Positions 58,284-64,000 of a stretch of DNA of 64,000 nt are shown here, one piece after another (within the stretch, counting starts at the first letter, position 1; each line of letters opens with the position of its first letter). Under the pieces are notes generated by a model that did not search any database, was not told the DNA's origin, and saw only the letters and a list, made by a program, of their open reading frames with translations. This DNA is from Spisula solida (taxonomy: Eukaryota; Mollusca; Bivalvia; Venerida; Mactridae), in contig OX365948.1 in NCBI GenBank assembly GCA_947247005.1, positions 42,350,601 through 42,414,600 on the forward strand, in the 5' to 3' direction. The translations under genes and the position numbers were made by a program.

Positions 58284-58371
58284 ATGCCAGTCTCCACATC
58301 TTATTCCTGGTGTTATTCATCGCCACGACGTTATGAAGAACATAAGCTATAGTTTTCTCTTGTCTGTCGAG
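58284..58371 (-). repeat. SINE body fragment (same family as 31900-32112)
   Basis: TTATTCCTGGTGTTATTCAT, then CGCCACGACG and TTGTCTGTCGAGCGT align with 31916-31990. A possible head of the same SINE (TCTTTGGTATGACACGACAT) appears at 59354-59373, about 1 kb away, so an insertion may have split it. Confidence 0.6.
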
Positions 58372-58940
58372 CGTATAAGAGAGATCGTCGTATTTATATG
58401 CAAAATGCCCACCGGCAATCTATTAGATGAATGAACAATAAAACCTGCCATTCACCAATAGCTAGCTGGTGGTATGAATGTCTATGTATACAACCCTGAT
58501 CTCTCCTATAGCAAGTAAATTACAAAATCGGACAGGGAACGCAGCGCTCAACTGAAACCACCGAGCCGAATAAAATATAAATACTGCATAATCTACAATC
58601 AAAAGCCACACAGAAATGACGGCAGCGCCTAGCTACTCACACAAGAGTCAGACATATAACAAACCATTCATATTCTAAAAATTGATTGATTTATGTGCTT
58701 TTATTTATCCTCGCCACCGGAATTCCACAAGGGTAAGGCTACCAGAAGAGGTTAGTCACAGTTTTTGGGGAATAGTGCATGCTGATACAGAAGATGTCCC
58801 AATTCCAGAAGTATCACTGATTCTTTTACGTGCCGATGTAAAGTATCATACACGGGACCTCGCTTAACGTCTTTTCAGAAAGACTGTGTTTGTAATTTTA
58901 CTTATGTTAGGTGGGAAACACTTAAAAGCATTTCTGTTTT

Positions 58941-59015
58941 TTTTATCTGGCTGGAGTAGGAACCCACAAACTTCAGATCAGCAGTCAGTAGCCCTTACTA
59001 GTCCACCAATCTAAA
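58941..59015 (-). repeat. tRNA-like SINE head or pseudo-tRNA
   Basis: On the - strand: TGGACTAGTAAGGGC (A-box-like) and GTGGGTTCCTACTCC (B-box-like). Pairing of arms is incomplete. Confidence 0.4.
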
Positions 59016-59829
59016 AATGGATATTTCAAGCAAGCCTATATATACTCACCCCGAAATGAATGGCACACTGTGGACTTTTGAATTTCGTGCATAATTAACC
59101 ATAAAGAGAGGTTATTATGAATGATAACAACACAAAATAAACTATGAGCGATTGTAGAAACCTGCGTATAAATTTAGTTATTCGATAAATCGAACAACTA
59201 AAAACAACACAGACCACAATTACACGGCATAATGCCCAACACACAACTGAACGAGAAAATTAACTTAACCGCCGAAAGTCCAAGTTTCAGCTGTCAAAAA
59301 GTATAAAGTTCTACTCCCAGATGTCAAAAAGCTGAAATACCATTCTTAGTTCATCTTTGGTATGACACGACATTGGATCGCTCAGGCATTCGAATCGAAT
59401 CGCGCGATCTCTCTCTACCACTATCTATCCAAGCGGCACGCCACCTTACCTTCAAAAACCGGTAATCGCACCCGTATTGTCTTCATCGGAAGTGCCAGTA
59501 AGAAAATAAAAACATTACTACATGAAGTCTTTAAAATGCAAAAACAATATAGCGTGACATGCAATACAACAGGAGTAAACTGCAACACTTGTAAAGTCAT
59601 AGGGATTCACCGATTCCCAAATGCAAATCAAATAACCGACATTTGTTCCGAGTGTGTGAAGCCTTGCAACAGTAATAAAGCAGAAAATACCACAGAAATA
59701 GAGCGTGTTTTACTTTTCTAATCACGGAAAAAGCAACTGACAACTTCTACACAATCATGTGTCGGACATGACTGTAGATATTAGAGTGGTTACGAAAGTC
59801 AATGTGTAACGCATATTTAAGTTGTTGGA

Positions 59830-60355
59830 TAAAGTAAGCATTTTTACCTGAGATTGTTCAAAGTAGGTCACTCTGCTAGGGGCATAATTCTATTTTGCTT
59901 TTGGAAGTGTTTTTTTTACCTGGGATTATTAATTGTTCATAGTAGGGCACTCGACTGGGGGGCATTCGGCTTATATTATATGTATTGCATAAACTAGGTC
60001 ATCTAGCTGTTATAACCTCGCCTTGACACTGAGCTTTTTCTTCTTTTGTCTACTTTTTAAGACTTCTGACAGCTTAAACTAGGTATTTTAGCCATTTTAC
60101 TGTTGGAACTAGGTCATTCAGCTTGGACATTCAGCTTTTTGATTGCTGAATCTAGTTCATTTAGAATTTCAACAGCTTGGACATGGGAGGATTTAAACTT
60201 GTTTAGTGGGCATTGTGCCTTTTTTGTTTTTATAACATATGTTTTCTGTGCTCGGCTGGTTCAGGTGGGCATTGTGCCTTGTGTGTTTTAAATGTTTTCT
60301 GTGCTCGGCTGGTTAAGTTGAGTGCTGCCTTCCCTGTCTGACTTAATATTATCTT
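59830..60355 (+). repeat. Dispersed repeat, second copy of 8870-9992 family
   Basis: Repeats ACTAGGTCATTCAGCTTGGA-type phrases and ends TGCTCGGCTGGTTAAGTTGA followed by CCCTGTCTGACTTAAT. The terminal CTCGGCTGGTT segment is duplicated at 60250 and 60302. Confidence 0.7.
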
Positions 60356-61252
60356 CTTGTATTAGGATGTACTACATTTACTCATGGGGTTGGACAAAAA
60401 TAAATATCAAAAAAAGCAAATTGATCGAGGCATGACAGCAATTTCATTGTAAATCAACATGACATTAAGAGTCAAAGTTTGTTGTCGGGGACATAGTCAA
60501 TAGTATAAGGAACAAACTGTTACAAAGAAATAATTATGAAACATATGTACACACTTGTATCATGCAAAACTTCAATGACCTTGTAAACCGAAAGTAGAAA
60601 AATGGTAATGTTTCTAGAATATTTTAAAGTATACCCTTGTCTGTCTTAAAATAAGTAAGAGTTTGATCCCTGAAGTTATATTGTAAGAATGATACACATT
60701 TTAGCAAGTACCATGTGACAGGTTGTGTGTTTCGTGAACGAGCAAGATTTGCAATTTGAAAGTGCTGTCATGCTCCAATAAATTCACTTTATTATTATTT
60801 TTTGTTTAACTTCAAGGGTAAATGTATTACATTATAATACTATGCTTACTGTATCCAACGAATTTCAATTTGAAGAATAAAATGCTTTTGAAAAAACATG
60901 CACAATCTCACTATAGGTTATGCTCCGTTTCCTTAAAAGTTTATTCAAAACTCTGTCGAAAGAAATGAAAGCAGTCGAAATCGAATATAGAAACGCTTTT
61001 CTTTGAGTTAAAAATAGAATCCTTCTCTCTCAGCAATAAATTTAAAAATGGTGATAGCTAAATGGCATTAGCATAAATGTGGCTACTAGGTTCTTTCCAG
61101 AAAGGACATTGTACATCATATCATGAACGAGGCTCGTAAGAATGATGTTGTGTATCCAGTATCACTATTCAAAATCTCGTCAAAATTGCCATGAGCGTTA
61201 CTACTTACAGTGCAAAAGTTGAATGGAACCTGTGGTATTTTTTAAATTGGCT
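60356..61252. other. No gene seen
   Basis: AT-rich, no ORF or repeat structure noted. Confidence 0.45.
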
Positions 61253-61256
61253 TTAA

Positions 61257-61768
61257 AGGGACTGCCTCACATATTGGTGAATTGCAAAAATAAAATAAAA
61301 TTGTTAAATATTCACGTAAGTTTAGTATAGTTGGCTGCATATCGCATAAACAAACACACTGACATCTAAAATAACTTGAGAAATTTCGGCATTTGGTAGT
61401 TATTTAGTATTTTTTACAACAAAAATTATATAGGGTATAGAATTAACACTACTATTACTTAAATTGCCTGAAATTTTTTCGCATTTGATGGAAACGAATC
61501 GAAAATCGAACCAAATACGCTTTGTTTGTTGATGTTACAGTTCGATCACGTGTGAATACATAATTCACAAAGCATGTTGGAAGGAAAATCAGCGCTTTTT
61601 TCCAAGAAAAAAATACTCAGTGGGCGATATCGAGAGTGGTTAAAATTGCTTATTTGCACCAAATCTTTCATAAAGCAACCGTCAGTGGCTTTCTATTACA
61701 TCATTACTTGGTTAGGTTTGAAAGTCACAATATACAAAAATGTTGGCCCAATCTGTGAGGCAGCACCT
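61257..61768 (+). mobile_element. MITE with TTAA target sites (family 1, copy 3)
   Basis: 512 bp. Ends AGGGACTGCCTCAC and AGGTGCTGCCTCAC (inverted); TTAA at 61253-61256 and 61769-61772. More diverged than the other two copies: the central palindrome is reduced by deletion to ATAGGGTATAGAATT. The ORF at 61574-61783 is a by-product. Confidence 0.92.
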
Positions 61769-61989
61769 TTAAATTATAGGTAATCATGAATACCCGTTTA
61801 TGCCACAATGCCGGACATGAATGATATATTCATAACACCTTAAAAAGATCATGAAAATCAGACAGAGAAGGCAGCACTCAACAAACTTGAACAACCGAGC
61901 AAGAACATCCTCATACACCAGTAGTTATAGTTCGATTTCGAGCATTGAGCCGTGACTGCACTTTTAAGGCTTCAACCATTAATCGATAT

Positions 61990-62085
61990 AGGTTGGTATA
62001 TGGTCGTGGCGGTATAACGCTTGATACATTGTAAAATATCTTTTGTCTGACCAGGGCAAGTTCGAATCTTACCAAAATAAAATAT
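61990..62085 (+). repeat. tRNA-like SINE head
   Basis: TGGTCGTGGCGGTATAACGC (A-box-like) and AAGTTCGAATCTTACC (B-box-like), followed by an A/T-rich tail at 62074-62115. No full cloverleaf. Confidence 0.5.
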
Positions 62086-62397
62086 AATTTTCTTTTTTTA
62101 ATTTATATTTTATAAATTCACATACCTTGTAATATCCGTGTTATAACAGCATGTGACACGCCATATTTGTTACATGCTTCAAAATATTTTTAGATCTTGC
62201 ATGTGTATTGTAGAATGTTATGTCGGCTAATCAACGTAATACAGGCTGTCAGTAAACTCGGAATATGGAAACGATCGCAATAAGTGAAAATGAAAAATAA
62301 ATTGAATCAACACATGTTCATGGGTTAATTAAATAAAGAAACTTTAGTTTATATACTCTTTAAATAAAATAAAATAATGAATTAAAAGTATGAGCGA

Positions 62398-62460
62398 ATT
62401 GGGAATTTGAACCACCGAACTTCGGGTTGCCGACTGCACTGAACTGTAATTCGATAACAA
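62398..62460 (-). repeat. tRNA-like SINE head
   Basis: On the - strand: GTTCAGTGCAGTCGGCAACC and GGTGGTTCAAATTCCCAATT, resembling A- and B-box regions. Confidence 0.45.
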
Positions 62461-62985
62461 ACAGATATATGTAAGAATCACATCATTAAATAATGACACC
62501 CGAGAGTAATAAACCATGGTCTACCTGCCAAAATGGACTAGTCCGATAGGTCATGGCTTGAACTATAGTCGAGAATGAGGCCACAAAAGGAACACACTAA
62601 AAATCAATACTACAGACCACAAGACCACCATACGCCACAATACCCAACACAACACTGATAAAACATTTTATTATACCTCACTTTATATTACAATGCTAAA
62701 GTCCCATTACCCCCAGAGGCAGATATTTTGACAGTCCAACCTAAAAGACACGTAATCGACCGAAAACTGACTGTCAGGTCATGTGACATTTTGAATGTCA
62801 TGCAAGGGCAAGTAACTGCGCCAGTTTAAATTAATTGACTGCTGCAATATACAAGATTTTCTAAAAATAGAATGTGGAATAAACATAACAATATATTAAA
62901 GCACAGTCATGTCTACTGTTTATAACTATCACAATCACGGCTGTGAACATTTTGCTAGACTTATAATATTGTTCGGCATAATAAA

Positions 62986-63096
62986 ATAAATATCAGATGC
63001 CTGCCTGCGTGACATTGATATTGTCAACCCTCGGGGTGACATTCTGCCCTCGGGTTGACAATATCAATGTCACGCAGGCAGGCATCTGATATTTAT
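62986..63096. repeat. Perfect inverted repeat, 45-bp arms
   Basis: Arms 62986-63030 and 63052-63096 are exact complements (for example CAGATGCCTGCCTGCGTGAC on the left), separated by 21 bases. This is probably a recent fold-back element or the core of one, because no mismatch has accumulated. It sits within AT-rich unique sequence. Confidence 0.95.
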
Positions 63097-63262
63097 ATAA
63101 TGTCTTTCCGACTGTTCAAATGTTACACCACTGCTTGATGTATTAGCAGGACGCCATGTTGTAATTTCCGTAAAATGTTGTTGTTGTACCTATTTCCACG
63201 CTCTGTGTAACTACCTTACACGTATATTGTGTGGTCAATAGTAAAAATCGGTGTTTGTTTAA

Positions 63263-63388
63263 GGGGGTAAGCGCGCCTTTTATCTAACTATCAAGTGTTG
63301 TCTGAAAATCTTAAATGTTTGTCACTGACAATTCGAAATTTGAATTTCCGAGTATGCACACTTGCTTGACTAGATAGCGCGATCCCCC
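63263..63388. mobile_element. 126-bp MITE with TTAA target sites (family 4)
   Basis: The left end GGGGGTAAGCGCGCC and the right end complement GGGGGATCGCGCTATCTAG are similar. TTAA lies at 63259-63262 and 63389-63392. Very short; recognition ends only. Confidence 0.7.
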
Positions 63389-64000
63389 TTAAAGAAAGTT
63401 CCTAACACGAGTATGTACTCATACATTTTATATTCGTGTTTTATATGTGGTTTCACACCATACACTAGTATATATGTTAAACTTAGAATAACAAAAAAAA
63501 ACCAGTCATCGTATTTAATTATAGTTCTGAGCCCTGCGCCGCTAATTATTTCGCGTAGACTATGAATTATTAGTATTATTATTTATTCCACTGGTGATAT
63601 AAATACTCGAACGTCAATACCAACAACGGCTTCGCAATTACTTTCTTAATAAGTGTGTACAGTATGATAGGTCATACGAAGGGTACCGGCGATACTTGTA
63701 TTATCTGGTAAAGCGCGACAATACAAAAATATAATTGTTATTCTAGATATTCATGGAATAACTTGTCTACGAATACTCATTAGTCACAGCAACTATATTG
63801 CGGTTCTTTGTAGTTCATATCGTTCTAAAGCAGACAATGTCTGTGGTTATTTGAGCTTATTCCGTGGTTTTAGAGAAAATGTTATACACGTAGGCAGAGA
63901 AAGAAAGCACATGTACACTTATATATATATATATGTACGTCGTGTGTTGACGACTTGAATAGAAAAGATAAGAGTACATAGATCAAGTGAAATGGTGACT
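63389..64000. other. No gene seen; short TA microsatellite
   Basis: AT-rich. TATATATATATATATG near 63920-63935 is the only structure noted. Confidence 0.4.

Noticed and set aside
59362..59721. 119-codon open frame with several Cys residues (CNTTGVNCNTC...CSECVKPC)
   Set aside because: The Cys spacing does not match a zinc-binding family I know, the N-terminal part lies in SINE-like sequence, and no further exons are visible.

Overview
This window looks like AT-rich nuclear DNA from an animal, most likely a bivalve mollusc. The evidence is one gene split by GT-AG introns, LINE relics with endonuclease and reverse transcriptase domains, tRNA-derived SINE heads, and many short non-autonomous DNA transposons and tandem arrays. 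The assignment to bivalves is inference. It rests on the style of the repeats, such as a 145-bp array bounded by inverted CTCACCTGT ends and CGTCCGTC-rich segments, and no database was searched. There are no bacterial-type operons, CRISPR arrays or rRNA genes.

One protein-coding gene is well supported: a regucalcin/SMP-30 (gluconolactonase-family) gene on the + strand, with five coding exons between 23276 and 34040. The exons join without a frame break into a 346-residue protein. All four introns are phase 1. Every metal- and substrate-binding residue I can align with vertebrate regucalcin is present. The protein has an extra N-terminal segment of about 45 residues that looks like a mitochondrial targeting peptide.

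The rest is almost entirely mobile-element debris. Region 1-5 kb holds an old LINE endonuclease relic split by a younger, opposite-strand RTE-like LINE with a 17-bp target duplication. Region 5-10 kb holds a 945-bp inverted-repeat transposon, a 145-bp tandem array and a dispersed repeat. Region 10-17 kb holds a series of RFX X-box-like palindromes, CpG-rich repeat clusters and a 150-bp array. Region 18-23 kb holds a mariner-like MITE, a cluster of CRE-like motifs and a Mutator-like MITE. The regucalcin introns (23.5-33.8 kb) carry several MITEs and tRNA-like SINE heads. Region 34-45 kb is packed with MITEs, including a TTAA-flanked element nested inside another repeat. Region 46-56 kb has four minisatellites (15, 38, 32 and 41 bp), more MITEs and a second copy of the RTE-like LINE. 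Region 56-64 kb holds two more copies of the TTAA MITE, the 3' end of another LINE, SINE pieces and a perfect 45-bp-arm hairpin.

I did not find a new defence, metabolic or regulatory gene system. The most informative observations are the putative mitochondrial regucalcin with its all-phase-1 intron pattern, and a set of insertions whose boundaries and target duplications can be read directly (TTAA, 9-bp, 8-bp, 7-bp, 5-bp, TA, TAA and LINE-type).
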